Shown here: in pieces, positions 1 to 11,288 of the stretch | Position numbering within the stretch: position 1 is the first letter of the stretch | Layout: each line of letters begins with the position of its first letter | Origin: Thalassia testudinum | Lineage: Eukaryota; Streptophyta; Magnoliopsida; Alismatales; Hydrocharitaceae | Direction: 5' to 3' | Assembly: GCA_037157565.1 (NCBI GenBank) | Contig: JAZHRO010000054.1 | Coordinates: forward strand, 19,203,501-19,267,500 | DNA length: 64,000 nucleotides | Notes under the pieces: model-generated | The model's database searches: none | The model's input: the letters and a program-made list of their open reading frames with translations, nothing else | Told to the model about the DNA's origin: nothing | Made by a program: the position numbers and the translations under genes

Positions 1-364
1 ATCTTGGATTTCTAAGTTCTCTATGAAAAGGTTAAGTATCCTAGGGTTATGCAAGTGTACCTAGGACTACTGCAATGTTACTTTGGGCTCTTTAATAAGT
101 AATCTAAGAAATAAAAGAGCAAATAACAAAGAAATACAAAGTACAAGATATCTATCCTATTCTTCTGACTTCATGCTTTCGCTCCTCGCGAAGCTCCTTC
201 TTCGTCAAGCTCCTCCAATCTGCCATGGATGAGAGCTCGAACTCTGTCTCTACACTTGTCTCCATTTGCAATTTGACCGGAAAACTAAGACTCAAAAGCA
301 AATGTTAAATAACAAGTATTTTGTTATCATCAAATTAAACGATTGTGGTGCTCTAGCACCAACA
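1..364 (-). repeat. Partial SIRE-like (Ty1/copia) LTR, inverted, inside the Tat 5' LTR
   Basis: The reverse complement of this stretch aligns by eye over its whole length with the start of the LTR at 2232: both begin TGTTGGTGC, then share GATGATAACAAA, ATTGGAGGAGCTTGA and TTAAAGAGCCCAAAG. It is therefore another copy in the opposite orientation, cut by the window edge. The flank at 365 (ATAAC) matches the uninterrupted 3' copy of the Tat LTR near 18025, which locates the insertion point. The other side and its TSD lie outside the window. The SIRE/Maximus assignment rests on the LTR start resembling that lineage. Confidence 0.75.
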
Positions 365-714
365 ATAACAACATCCACGTCAGCATTAACGGTGGCATCA
401 CTAGTGCTATTTATAGCCTAGTAACGGACATGCTGGGAAATCCGCGAAGTCCGTTATAAGGGTTAAATGTTGTTAGATACTTCTTGTACTATAACTAGAG
501 AAGAGATGCCCTGAGAGGTTCTCTTCACGCAACCCGAGAGAGAGGAGAGTTCTTGTATCACCCACAACTATAGTGGGAATTTGGAAACATTGGCTTCCCC
601 CAAGACGTACACCAATTCGGGTAGAACTGGGTCACCAATCTCTTGTGCATTCTTTCTGTGTGCTTGTTTGCGATTGTTGTTATTCAGGTGCCCTATCACA
701 TAGGGTCCCGATCA
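365..714 (+). repeat. Tat 5' LTR, right part
   Basis: This matches the two pieces of the Tat 3' LTR at about 18025-18257 and 21373-21491. Shared tracts include CTATTTATAGCCTAGTAACG (a TATA-like core), TTGTATCACCCACAACTATA and the end CATAGGGTCCCGATCA. The left part of the LTR lies beyond the nested inverted fragment and outside the window. Differences from the 3' copy are numerous, so the element is old. Confidence 0.85.
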
Positions 715-715
715 A

Positions 716-734
716 TTGATGTCGTTTGTGGGAA
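716..734 (+). other. Tat primer-binding site
   Basis: TTGATGTCGTTTGTGGGAA begins one base after the LTR end. It has the shape of the primer sites of plant Tat elements (a TCGT.TGTGGGAA core). Which tRNA it pairs with was not determined. Confidence 0.55.
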
Positions 735-776
735 ATGATTGTCATTTGTTACTGTTTCCTTACTTCAAATCCGAGC

Positions 777-2231
777 AATGGCCCCCACAACTCACAATTC
801 CTCCTACAGTAATCCCAAGAAGGCGGCCTCGGCGAAGTCCAACATCTCAATGTCCAAGGGATGCCACTTGGAAGACGGGCCCAGTAAGGAGAAGTCCACA
901 CAGCCTAGCCAGCAACTTGAGTCAACTCACCCTGAGAATCCTCAGCGGGACCCTTTCCTCGAAATGCAGGCAAGGGAGGAAGAGTATGAGGCCAGGTTGG
1001 CAACCCTAAAGGCCGAGTAGCAGTCGATTGCGGACAAACTCCTTGAAATCAAGCAGATCAAGGTAGACCGCAAGATTCAATTAGAGGAGCCCTAAAACTC
1101 CAGTCCTGAAGATGACCAACTGGAGTGGCATCTTGTGGTAGAAGAGGAGAACACTCGCTTGCGAGAACAACTCGAGAAGTTAAAAACCAGCTTAGTAGCC
1201 AGAAAGGGAAAGTTCATCCTAGCCTGCTTAAAGCTCCCTGCCCACTTTTGTCAGGGGAGCAGTCCGGGGTTCACCCCATGATGACCAGCGGAGGAGGCTC
1301 AATACCCAAGATCATCTGCTAGGTCACCCGGGTGATGAGGGGCATACGCCCGCGTGCCTATGTCACTACCTACCCCTTTACAAAGGAGGTAATGGCGGCA
1401 CCCTTACCAAAGAAGTTTAAATAGCCCATTATGGCCTAATATAACGACACGGAGGAGCCCAACAACTTTGTTGGAAGCTAGCACCAAATGATGCTTGTTC
1501 ATGGCTGCCTTGACAGGGTACTCGTCATATTTGTTTGGCATAGCCTACAAGTGGTTTAATGAGCTTTCGATCGAGTAGATCACCTGCTTTCAAGAACTGA
1601 CGGATAAATTCTGTTAGTACTTCATAGGACAGCAGAAGGTTAGAGATAACCAAGAAAGGCTATCGAAAGCCTGATAGTGAAAAAATAAGTCCTTCTGGTC
1701 GTACCTGGACCTATTTAAGGCTCAATACTTCAAGTGCATGAGACCCCATGATACCATTGCCATCCAGTACTTTAAGTCAGGTCTCCTGACCCAAAAGTTT
1801 TGGTATGACATTGATGACTTTCTACCTAGAGAAATGGCGGAATTGTGGGACCGAGTTACAAGGTTTGCGGAGCAAGACGACTTGTTTCACTCCCGTAGCC
1901 GGTTGGCGAATGGGTGCAGAGATAACTTCGCTCCCGTGGAGAAGAGAATCTCAGGAGAACCGGCTCCTGTATCCATCCGCGGAGGAAGTTGTTTAACAAG
2001 CGGAAGGCCAACTTCCAAAATCAGAGAAGCGACAGGCCCAACAACGGCCGAAATAATGAACCCCACCAACCTAGATAGCAGTTATTCGAAGAGTGCACTC
2101 CCTTTGTCATAAACCAAGTGGACATGTTGGAAGAAGTGTGGTCCACCAACAATTATCCCCTGCCCCTGCCGAAGCCTCTCAAGAAGAAGGTTAATTCCAA
2201 GCCCTATTGTAAGTACCACCGGGCTCGAGGG
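777..2231 (+). pseudogene. gag: Tat gag, broken
   Basis: The likely start is the ATG at 777 (MAPTTHNSSYSNPKK), followed by a charged, glutamate-rich stretch to an in-frame stop at 1018. Further on, about 1500-1880, the translation resembles the retrotransposon capsid domain (ALTG....KWFNEL, later QYFKSGLLTQKFWYDIDDF and MAELWDRVTRFAEQ). Several stops and frame changes separate the pieces. The gene runs into the nested LTR at 2232 in the middle of a zinc-knuckle-like segment (CKYHRARG) and continues at 3945. Gag would form the virus-like particle; this copy cannot make a full protein. Confidence 0.75.
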
Positions 2232-3939
2232 TGTTGGTGCAAGAGCACATCGATCGTTGATTTTGATGATAACAAAACACTTGTTATTTAATGCAAATAA
2301 ATTCAAGTGTGAAGGAGCTCAAGCTCGCATCTATGGAAGATTGGAGGAGCTTGATGGAGGAGAAGAGAAGATGGAGCTTCGCTTGGAGCGAGAGCTTGAA
2401 GATGGAGAAGAAGAATATGATAGATGTTTGCTTGTCAATGTATTTGTATTATTTATTTCTTTGCTCTCTATTTTGTCTTAGATTCTTGTTAAAGAGCCCA
2501 AAGCAACAAACAGTAGTCTTAGGAACACTTATACTACCATATGATACTTAGGCATTTCGTAGAGAACTTAGAATATCAAAATAGAAATTAGACAGCCTGA
2601 TCAAACGTCCAATCTGGACTTTAGACATCTGATCTTAGACTTTAAGACGTCTGATAGTTTGTGCATACGTCCAAACACTTAGGCTGAACTTAGTACTCTC
2701 TATTTATTACCTTCAGATGACTAGCTTATAGTCTAGACGTCTTAACAGACATTTAATGACCTTGATAGACATCCAACAATCAAACCGTTGGACCATCAGA
2801 ATATAATATTCAAGGATTTCCTTTTAATCATATTTATAACACCTTCCAGACGTCCGTAGAGCCACCCAGACATTTGATAAATATATGTTAGGCTAAGATC
2901 TAACCTAAATCTACTGTTATCAGACCTTATAGCCGTTTAAGTCTCAGGAAATCAATTCCCGCAGAGATTTCTCTTTCCAGACATCTAGAGACTTTATCGG
3001 ATGACTGATCTGTTGTCTGACCTAAATAACCTAGAACCCTGTTTCAATCTTGTCAAAATAGGAACTAATCCATCTTAGAATTAGACGTCTAATTTAATTC
3101 CCAGACGACTAACACACCTTCTTAGACGTCCGTCTTGATCCAACACCGTCCAGATGATTAATCCTTCTAGATCAGACGATCAACCTTCAGATCAGACGAA
3201 GACCTAGAGGTCTGACCTTAGATTCAGACGTCTGATAACCTTGTTAGAATCCTAAATGACCCTGATTTCGTTAGGATTTTGGCTTGATCTCTTGTGATTT
3301 ATTCCTAACGACTATGGAAGCTTTCCAAGGCCTTCTAAACCCTTCTTAAGGCCTCTACAAATAGAGGAGGTCCCTTTCTTTGTTAAATACACCTTGATAG
3401 AATACTTTCCACCACATTTGTGTCAAAGAAGAGATAGAGAGGAGTTCTTTCTCTCCAAATCCTATTCAACAAATCGAAAAGCACTGATACTCTGCCGAAT
3501 TCACATCGAATCATTTCCGATTTAGGGAAGATCCTTTCACCTATATCAGTTAAGTTCATTTACCTATTTGAGCTCTATAGGTTATTGTTTTTCTCTTTTC
3601 TTTTGTTATTGGGTATTCGCTTTGTGAATTTTCACCTCCTTTGAGAGACAAAATACTGCTCGTGAAGAGGAAATTTGAGGTACGCTACCCTCGTTTAAAG
3701 TAGTGTGGTTGTAAGAGGTTGAGTCGCCCACGTTTAAGTGACTTGGTTGGTGGATTTGATCGACTTTGTTGATCGGGAAATCCTAAACTGAAAGGTTTAG
3801 GTGGTGATTTTTACCTATGTTTGAATTTCTATCAAAAATCCTTGTGTGCTTTTGAAATTGCCTTTTTGTATGATTGTAATATTTTATTCCGCATTATTTT
3901 ATATCACGCTCGATCTCACCCCCTCTGTAAGAAATTTTA
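2232..3939 (+). mobile_element. SIRE-like (Ty1/copia) solo LTR inserted in Tat gag
   Basis: It begins TGTTGGTGCAAGAGCAC and ends near GTAAGAAATTTTA, 1708 bp, with no coding domains and a match to the fragment at 1-364. Removing it and one copy of a 5-bp target duplication (GAGGG left, TAGGA right, each one mismatch from a shared GAGGA) rejoins the gag zinc-knuckle segment in frame. The segment 2580-3235 is packed with AGACGTCTG-like palindromes. A TATA-like CTACAAATAGAGG lies near 3350. It is a solo LTR because no second LTR or internal region is present. Confidence 0.75.
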
Positions 3940-4430
3940 TAGGACACGCCACTAAAGACTGTCGGGAATTACGTGACTAAATTAATTCTCAGATCCGGTA
4001 CGGAAACTTAGCCCATTTTGTCAAGCGAACGAAGGCCAAGATAAGGGTAAGAAACCTATGGAGGATCCAGAGGACTACCACGAGGAGAAACTCCAATAAC
4101 TCCGAGGGGTCAACATGATTGGTGGTAGACCAAGAGCTAGACGGGTTTGAAGCCTATCAGATTGAGCAAGCAGTGTCTCCCTGGCTCTCCCCTACAAAAT
4201 ACCACCATCGAGTCCTAGCGGTAAAGGCAGCATTACCCCAAAATGCTCACCTCTCACCTCCTGAACCCATGGGTGTAGAGGTCGAGGTCATCTTCGAGAT
4301 CAACACCACCCCAAGCCAGCGAGCGTCCACTCCTCCTAAGTGGACGCCCCATAGTGCATTTCCCACCCTTTAGTGGAGGGAGAGAGGTACCGTCGAACAA
4401 GCAGCCTCCAGACTGTTTGCCGCCTTGCCT
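3940..4430 (+). pseudogene. Tat gag C-terminus and spacer, broken
   Basis: Immediately after the nested LTR the frame gives HATKDCRELRD, the second half of the zinc-knuckle-like segment begun before 2231, then IRYGNLAHFVKRTKAK. The rest, to about 4430, is an open but unremarkable linker (LDGFEAYQIEQAVSPWLSP and a proline-rich stretch). It would lie between nucleocapsid and protease. The frame contains stops. Confidence 0.6.
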
Positions 4431-4800
4431 GACCCAGTAGAGCACACGGACCCACTCCTAGTGACTCTTCCGTTAGCGAAGCAACTCCAGCCTAGGCTCC
4501 TAGTGGATGAAGGCAGCACACTGGATGTTGTATTCTGGAAGACACTACTTAAGCTAGGTTTCAAAGAAGAACACCTTTCCCTGTCAACTCACTTGTCGTA
4601 GGGTTCAGCAATCACAAGGTGATGCCAAAAGGGGAGATCAGGCACCTGAATAGTATGGCCACATTTATCGTGGCCGGTTTGACGATGGCATTTCTCGGCA
4701 TCAACGGTCACCCAACGACTAATGCCTTCTGCCTGATCTCCTCTTATTTCAAGTTCATACTCTTCCAAACTCTTTGAGGAGTGGGGATAGTGCATGGGGA
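4431..4800 (+). pseudogene. Tat aspartic protease, broken
   Basis: The translation near 4480-4560 includes LLVDEGSTLDVVFWKTL, matching the active-site region of plant gypsy proteases (normally D-[GT]-G-[AS]). The aspartate is present but the next residue is glutamate, which is unusual and probably a decay mutation. Downstream the frame is interrupted. In an active element the enzyme would cut the gag-pol polyprotein. Confidence 0.6.
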
Positions 4801-5029
4801 TCAGACGGCCAGGCACGAACTCCTATGGATCAAGTTGGAGTGGTCCATGGAGCCAAGGCCCCCCAAGCCACAAAAGTGGGGGAAGAAGAGAAGTTATGTC
4901 CAGGTGATTCAGTAGGAAACAAATCCGATTGATCCGCCAATAACTTCAGATCTTCATCCAGGCTCCTTAGCCATGGCTAAATAGCTATAGCCTAACGACG
5001 CGACTAAGCTCGTCAAGGTCAAGGTGGAC

Positions 5030-5920
5030 CCTGATCCCTCCGAAGTTCAAGACCTACTACTTTTGTTAAGGGCCAATGCGAACGTATTCACACGGTCCGC
5101 CAATGACCTATCGGGAGTGGACCCACCCCTGATTCAACACTGCCTCAACATTCAGGCAGGTGCCCGGGTCGTGAAATAGGCGCGCAGGTACAAGTCAGCC
5201 GAACAGTAGCAAGCGGCTGAAGCAAAAGCCCAGAAGCTCCTCGAAGTCGGCTTCATCGTAGAGTCCATGTACCCTGCGTGGCAGTATAATGTGGTCATGG
5301 TGAAGAAGGCAAATGGCAAGTGGTGGATGTGCATGGACTTCACCAACCTGATTGAAGCTTGCCTATAGGATGAGTTCCCCTTGCCTAGGGTCGATGCTCT
5401 GGTGGATTCCTGCAGCAGACAATCCCATATATCCTTCCTGGACGCCTACAGCAGGTACCACCAAATAAGCCTTACTCCAGCAGATAGACCTCATACCTCT
5501 TTAATAACATATAGGGGTCTATTTCAATTTAGAGTCACGCCCTTTGGCTTAAAAATGTTGGAGCAACCTACCAGCACCTTGTAAACATGGTTTTTTTTCC
5601 ATTTAATAGGAAAATCATTTAAGGTGTATATTGATGACATGTTGGTAAAAGGATCAAACTTCCCACAACACTTAGCATATTTGGCAGAGGTGTTCCATGT
5701 CTTAAGGGACACCTGCCTCCACTTGAACCCTGAGAAATGTGTTTTTGGCATTTCAATAGGAAAATTCCTAGGGTTCCTGGTTTCTAACAGAGGAATAGAA
5801 GCCAATCCTGACAAGATTTAGGTGATCATGGCCTTGGAACCACCAAGTACTTTGAAAGGGATATAATCATTAGTCAGCAAAATCACCTCTTTAGGTCGAT
5901 TCTTATCTCGATCTTCTGAC
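5030..5920 (+). pseudogene. pol: Tat reverse transcriptase, broken
   Basis: Typical gypsy RT blocks appear in order: EVGFIVESMYPAWQYNVVMV, KANGKWWMCMDFTNL, SFLDAYSRYHQISL, FQFRVTPFGLK, then the catalytic VYIDDMLVKG at about 5628-5657, and FLGFLVSNRGIEANPDK. The YIDD catalytic core is intact. In-frame stops at about 5178, 5206, 5367 and 5581, plus a frame change, inactivate it. It would copy the element's RNA into DNA. Confidence 0.85.
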
Positions 5921-5929
5921 AAATGTCTC

Positions 5930-6420
5930 CCCTTCTTTGAATGCATAAAAAAGGGCAAAGGCTACATCACCGCCCATTAGACTCCTCACTACCAGAAACC
6001 TTTAGAGGAAGTAAAGGAAGCCCTAAAAAGTCCTCCCATCCTAATGGCCCATAAAGCTGGGGAATCTCTGTTCTTGTACCTGGCGGCGTCCATGTCTGCC
6101 GTCAATGTTGTCTTAGTCAGCGAATGAGAAGGGGAGCAATGACCAGTATACTTCATTAGCAAGACCTATCAAGGCACAGAAGCTAAGTATACTATCATTG
6201 AGAAACTTAGGCTAGCCTTCGTAATTGTTGGCAAAAAGATGCACCCGTACTTTCAAGCTCATTCAATAGTAGTCTTGTTTGACTACCCCCTACGCCGAAT
6301 GTTGCATAAACCCATGGGGTTTGCACGGTAGGTAAAATGGGCTATGGAGTTGGCGGAATTCAACATCCAATACCAGCCAAGGAGATCAATAAAAGGGCAA
6401 GCCCTAGTGGACTTTGTAGC
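5930..6420 (+). pseudogene. Tat RNase H domain 1, broken
   Basis: After the RT the translation shows PPILMAHKAGESLFLYLAAS, then YFISKTYQGTEAKYTIIEKL and the connection region WAMELAEFNIQYQPR, as in gypsy RNase H. The normal DAS of the first block is replaced by AAS and the frame has stops. It would remove RNA from the RNA:DNA hybrid. Confidence 0.65.
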
Positions 6421-6454
6421 GGTGTTCATAGACCCGGATGCATCCCTCACTCTT

Positions 6455-6790
6455 CCTTGGAGACTGTAAGTAGACGGCTTGTCCATGACAGCAAGGCTTA
6501 GGGTCGGTATAGCCTTGACCACCCCAGACGGTGTTACTCATAAGTACGCCATCAAACTTATCTTTCCTGCGTCCAACAATGTGGCATAATACGAGGCCAT
6601 GTTAGTCGACATCTGGGTGGACAAGTCAAGGGGCATCTCCTCACTGGAGATTTACATGGATTCCCAGTGGTTGCTAATAAAGTCAATGGTGAGTACCAAG
6701 CCCAAGATCCAGATATGATCTTGTACGGTGACAAGGTCAAGCAAGAGTTGTCAAACTTCAAGTCCATCTCGATTAGTCAGGTCCTCGATC
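6455..6790 (+). pseudogene. Tat second (archaeal-type) RNase H, broken
   Basis: LPWRL-stop-VDGLSM, then GIALTTPDGVTHKYAIKL, FPASNNVA-stop-YEAMLVDIW and LEIYMDSQWLL follow the pattern of the extra RNase H that Tat elements carry between RNase H 1 and integrase. A stop lies before the first catalytic-block VDG and another before YEA. Two RNase H domains in tandem are the strongest support for the Tat assignment. Confidence 0.65.
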
Positions 6791-7129
6791 AAACAACCCC
6801 CTGGCAGATGCCACGGCCCGCCTAGCCTCAGTAATCCCGCTCGAACAAGAAGATATATGTTTCCAACCTCAAAGGAGCCAACATACTCGCTCCCAAAACA
6901 TTTATGATAGAACCATCCACCTCATGGATCACACCTACCATTACCTATTTGAACACAGGAGAGCTACCCCCAAGGGAACCACAGCCCAAGGTATTCCGCC
7001 TAAAGGCCTCAAAGTACACCCTAATAAAGGGACAACTGTACAAGTGGGGGTATTCCACCCTCTTATTGCGCTGCCTCACAAAAGTGGCAGCGTTGCAAGC
7101 CTCTAAGAAGCCTACGGAGGCATACGCGT

Positions 7130-7239
7130 GAACCACAAAGGATACAAGCTACTCCTGGCCCAGTTGCTCCAAGAGGGCTATTTCTGGCTCCAGATGAAAC
7201 AACACTGCAAGGAGTTCGTGCACAAGTGCGATAAGTGCC
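7130..7239 (+). pseudogene. Tat integrase zinc-finger, N-terminal piece
   Basis: HKGYKLLLAQLLQEGYFWLQMKQHCKEFVHKCDKC is the HHCC zinc-binding end of a gypsy integrase. The frame is cut after the last cysteine by the nested LTR at 7240 and resumes at 9972. The preceding 6800-7130 is linker with stops. Confidence 0.75.
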
Positions 7240-7425
7240 TGAAATAGTGGTCGACTTATGTGACCGACCGCGGCTAGGTCATTTTTTTTTGTTTGTTATA
7301 GAAATGTCGTTGAGGTACAGATAGTCATTGCCACCATTACAATTTTACTCGAAAATATTTTTCTCGAGGTCGAACTCAGGGAGCTACTAGAATTCTAGAA
7401 GTACAATGTTTCTATTACAAAAATA

Positions 7426-7830
7426 AGAGAGAGAGAGAGAGAAAGAGAGAGGTAGATTTGTTTCTTGGATTTTTCTTCTTCTCTTCTTTCTCTCTTGTCT
7501 TGTCTTCTTTCTTTCTTCTTTCTTCTTTTTGCTTGATCTTCTTCAGTTCTTCTTCTTCTTCTTTATCTTCTTTTCTTTGCTTTCAGCTGCGGCACCTTTT
7601 CTTCTCTTCTTCTTCTTTACTTGCAGAACTTCTTCCGTCGTCTGATTTCTCAATCAGACGGCTTAAGTGGCATCTGCTACAGTGCTTCCCTTGTGCTTCT
7701 TCTTCTTCTTCCTCTTTCTTTTTCCTTCTTCTCGCAGTCCTTCTTCTTCTTCCTTGCCCTGAGCGGCCAAGGATTCAGCCACCTTCTTCCTTCTTCTTCT
7801 TCTCTGCCTGCACACTCACACAGCTGATCA
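7426..7830 (+). repeat. GA microsatellite and long pyrimidine-rich (CTT)n tract in the Athila LTR
   Basis: A (GA)n run at 7429-7450 is followed by several hundred bases made mostly of C and T in CTT units. It is the complement of the GAA-rich tracts at 33229-33600 and 44165-44580 in the other Athila LTRs. Long open frames here (Ser/Phe/Leu-rich, or Lys/Glu-rich on the other strand) are products of this simple sequence, not genes. Confidence 0.85.
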
Positions 7831-8107
7831 GAGCAAAACCTACCCCTACCCTCCCCCGCGTCTCTCTCTTTCTCAGATTTCTCTCATAGGATCGCTCTCC
7901 CAGAGCCGGGTATTCGGGTACGGGTATCACGCCCGGGACCAGGCCCACCAACGTGCGGTGGTGGGCGAGGTGTGCGTAGTGTCGGGTATCCGGATCCGGC
8001 CTAGACCTGCGGGGCGTGAGCGCGGGCAAGGGCAGGCGCGTGGGGCACTCGTGCGTAAGGGACCTGACTCCTATGTTCGAAGGCAAATAGCCTCGAACAC
8101 TTTTTCA

Positions 8108-8149
8108 ATTTATGCGCGGGCGCTGAGCCGCGCACTTCCGAGGTGGGAC
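8108..8149 (-). promoter_or_regulatory. USE-like element plus TATA box in the inverted Athila LTR
   Basis: Read on the minus strand: GTCCCACCTCG (8149-8139), then 25 nt, then ATAAAT (8113-8108). GTCCCACCTCG differs by one base from the plant snRNA upstream sequence element RTCCCACATCG. The same arrangement and spacing occur in the other three Athila-type LTRs of the window. A promoter role is inferred. Confidence 0.45.
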
Positions 8150-9971
8150 TAAAGTCCCACCTCCCAGACAGGCGCCCGGAGGCGAGGATTTCGCAGCTAA
8201 TTGCAGCAGCTCGTGAGGGGTTTGCCTCAACTGCAGGCCCTGGAGTCTTCGCGGAGGCACTCCGCACGACCTGGGACCAATGCCTGGGCAAGATCGAGGC
8301 TGCAGCTGCAGGTGAAGGAGCTTCACCTGCTCAGCAATGGCGGCGAAGGAGGGGAGACCTGATCACAGAAATACGGCCTCTCGACCTAGTCAGAAGGTGC
8401 AGGGAGCTTCGCCGAAGTGCGACGAAGCTCGTGCGGGTGGTGGCGAGGCGTGAAGAGGTGTACGGTGGCAGCCCTAGGTCGGACTGTGGTCGGGAAAATG
8501 GGTCTGTTCGGGGGGTCTTTAGGTGGCGTGTGGCAGGAAATGAGACGGGGGAAGCTATGGAGTGGAGTGAGGGGAAGCTTCTGAGGTGATTGGCGAGGAG
8601 TGAGGGGGTCTGTGGAGGTGGAATGGGCTCACCGAAGATGGTGGTCGGAGACGGAGCAGGTGGAGGTGGAAGTTGTGTGTGGGGGCGCGAAAATACAAAT
8701 TGACAGAGGGGAAATTTAGAGGAGGAGAGGAAGCTTTTACCTAAGTTTTGGGCGAAGGGGGAAGGGCGGAGCCACCGGCTCGTGCCTGCCAGAGTTGAGG
8801 AAGAAGCGGCCTTGGAAGGGGAGAACGGCAATGAGGAGGCAGGCGGAGGGTGTCGGCGGGTGCAGCGCGACACAGACGAAAGGGTTAGGGGAACCCTACT
8901 GTAGGTAAGGCAACAGAGCGACGAGGAGGAGGAGGAGTTGGTCGCCGGAAGCTATAGGCCATCTGTCGGAGATGGAGAGGAGGAAGTGAGGGGTATTCTC
9001 CATCAGAGACAGCTTCCTCTCTTCTGTTGGCAACGGCAGTCTTTATAAAGGCGAAGGCGGAGGGGGGGTGCAGGGAGGCGACGTGCCTCCCTCGCCGGAG
9101 GATGGCCGGAGCAACAACCCATACCTTCCGCACGTTCGCACAGGTGTGGGCGATGGCAGAGATCATGGAGGTGTCCCTACGACAGCAGACGTCGTAGGGA
9201 ACACCTGATTCAATGGGCAGAGGGCCTCCCTTACCCTGCGCGGCGCCATGCTCCGCGCAAAGTCGCCGGAACATGGCGCTGCTCAGAGTTTTGCAAGGAG
9301 AACCTAAGTGCAAAGAACGACGAAGAACTTAGGGGCCAAAATGCGAGGGTTTTGAAAGTTGAGGGTCAAAAAGTAACAAATGAGGACCAAAATGTAAAGT
9401 CGGTCAAGAAGGTTTCTTCTTAGGCTCGAGTTTTTATGCATGACTAAATAGGACCTAAGGATTCTAATGGTGAATTTTATTTCTAGATCAGACCTTGTTT
9501 GACAGGTCAATTTACGTAAAAACTCAAATTAAGTCATTAATTGGGCATGATTCTCAATGTAGGTCAAAATGGGTTCCCAAGGCCAAATTAAAGGTTCTAA
9601 ACCCTAGAGATTATTTTTCTATGAATTTTAGAGGGTTTAGTTGATTTTTACTTTGCCTCGAACCTCGTGAATTGAAGTGGGTTTGTTTTAGGGTTACAGG
9701 ATGTCATTTAATTCCTTGGAGTTGCTGTAGCCCTTGTTGGATCAAATCATCCCACTTTCCTTCTTATTAGGTTAGTTTGACCTATGTTTGAACCCTGAGT
9801 TACCCTATTTACTGATTGTGTTGGTGAAATTGCATTTTTACCCCTTATGACCTATTTTCTTCACAAACTCAAAATCTCTGAGTCAAGCCTTTCTATAAGT
9901 TATGTAGGAGCTTTTTCTCGCAAATCTAGGTTAGATTGTGCTAGTTAGGGTTCATGATGAGGTTCTCATTA

Positions 9972-10540
9972 GTGCCAGTGGTTTGCCACCCTACGCCACT
10001 TGCTACCTGGAGAGTTGGTTCCTATCATATCACCTATCCCCTTTGCAAAATGGGGAATGAATTTCCTTGGCCCTTTTCTACCAACACTGGCTCAAAAGTG
10101 CTTTATACTGGTGGCGGCGAATTACTTCTCCAAGTGGGTAGAAGCTGAGGCCATGGCTAGCCCAACAGCTGACAGGGTCGTGTCGTTCATCCGGAAGAAC
10201 ATTATAGCCCAATATAGAATACCTCAGTACATTGTCATAGATAATAGTACCCGGTTTGCTTGCAAAAAGTTTAAGAAATTTTGCACAAGCTGGGACATTC
10301 GCATATACTTCACGTCCGTAGGACACCCTCAAGCAAATGGGCAGGCGAATGTAACCAACCAAAATATCATTGCAGTACTAAAGTGTCAGCTAGACTCCAC
10401 CAAGGGAAGATGGGCTGAAGAGCTGCCAGACGTATTGTGGGGCTACAGGACTTCCATAGGCCACACATCCTTCAGCTTGGTGTATGACATGAAAGCCGAG
10501 CTGCCTATAGAGACAGTCCTTCCCATGTACTGGACGTAAC
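9972..10540 (+). pseudogene. Tat integrase catalytic core, inactivated
   Basis: The domain resumes directly after the nested LTR: PGELVPIISPIPFAKWGMNF, YFSKWVEAEAM, YIVIDNSTRFACKKF, GHPQANGQANVTNQN and WGYRTSIGHTSFSLVYDM. Of the D-D-E catalytic residues, the first aspartate (normally WG.DF) is asparagine, the second (VIDN) is present, and the third glutamate (normally GQ.E) is asparagine. Two of three are therefore lost although the reading frame is open for 179 residues (10000-10539). Integrase would insert the DNA copy into the genome. Confidence 0.85.
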
Positions 10541-10884
10541 TATACGACCCCGCTACTAATGATGATTAAGTCTACCTGACCTTGGACCTTGTGGATGAGC
10601 TAAGGGAGAAAGCATTCGAGGCAACACTGAAATACAAAGAGGTGACCATGGTCGCCTACAACAGTCGAGTCCGCAAGCGAAAATTTTCAGAAGGAGATCT
10701 CATCATGCGAAAAAGTAAAGTATTCATGCCAAGCAACTCAACCGGAAAATTGGACGCCCCGTGGGAGGGACCTAACAAAATTCGCAAAGACAATCCAGAA
10801 GACTTCTACGAGTTGCAAACCTTAGGCGGGAGACCGATTCCTCAAACATGGCATGTGAGCAACTTACAATTGTATCATGTATGA
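10541..10884 (+). pseudogene. Tat integrase C-terminal domain
   Basis: After a stop at 10537-10539 the frame reopens at 10582: LDLVDELREKAFEATLKYKE, then YNSRVRKRKFSEGDLIMRKS, GKLDAPWEGPNKIRK and YELQTLGGRPIPQTWHVSNL. This is the usual C-terminal GPY/F-like end of Tat integrase. It ends with a TGA about 10 bp before the MULE-like element. Confidence 0.8.
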
Positions 10885-11129
10885 AAAAAAGGAGGGGTTT
10901 TAGATATATTCCCCTGTAAACTTTTGATAAGGCATATATATCTCATGTTCTTAATATGTACGTATATACCCCTATAAACTTGCTCTATTAAGACCGTATG
11001 CTCCTACTCCGTTAAATCGAACGGAAAATGTCAAAGAAATATAAAAAAATAGGAAAATTTATATTTTCATCACCTTATTTTCCCCCTAAACCCTCACACC
11101 TCCTCCTCCGCCTCCCCCTCCCCCAGCGC

Positions 11130-11288
11130 CTCCGCTACCAGCGCTCCTACTATGATCTCCACGCGGCCACCTATAGCAAGCTCGCCATCTCCACCATCTT
11201 GAGCAGCCGTACGCAATGCCATTGTACCGCGGGAACGCCATGGTGTTCTACATGGTGGGGCTGCTAGCAGCGGATGTAGGTCTGAGAG
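11130..11288 (+). other. GC-rich internal segment of the MULE-like element, possibly captured gene sequence
   Basis: This short GC-rich stretch looks coding-like in base composition and is open in more than one frame (for example SYYDLHAATYSKLAISTIL, or GNAMVFYMVGLLAADVG in another). MULEs often pick up gene fragments. I could not recognise a protein family, and chance open frames in GC-rich sequence cannot be excluded. Confidence 0.25.

Larger units (their letters stand above)
7240..9971 (-). mobile_element. Athila solo LTR, inverted, inside Tat integrase
   Basis: The reverse complement matches both LTRs of the complete Athila element at 31091-44791 along its length: the start near GGTTCTCAT at 9961, the purine-rich repeats, the USE-like palindrome near 8150 and the end near CTAGCCGCGGTCGGTC. 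Its length, 2732 bp, is close to the intact 5' LTR (2734 bp). A perfect 5-bp target duplication GTGCC flanks it (7235-7239 and 9972-9976), and removing it restores the integrase frame. This copy has a few extra bases at its 7240 end compared with the others. A lone LTR with a TSD means recombination removed the rest. Confidence 0.88.

Noticed and set aside
1738..2112. 124-codon frame considered as a host gene
   Set aside because: It starts within the Tat gag capsid domain and runs out of frame into neighbouring gag sequence.
7458..7889. 143-codon Ser/Phe/Leu-rich frame and similar Lys/Glu-rich frames at 33409-33645 and 44355-44573
   Set aside because: They are translations of (CTT)n/(GAA)n simple sequence in Athila LTRs.
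8143..8873. Open frames of 148-180 codons on both strands, also at 32527-32922 and 43386-43859
   Set aside because: They lie in the GC-rich U3/R part of the Athila LTRs and are interrupted differently in each copy, so there is no sign of a conserved protein.
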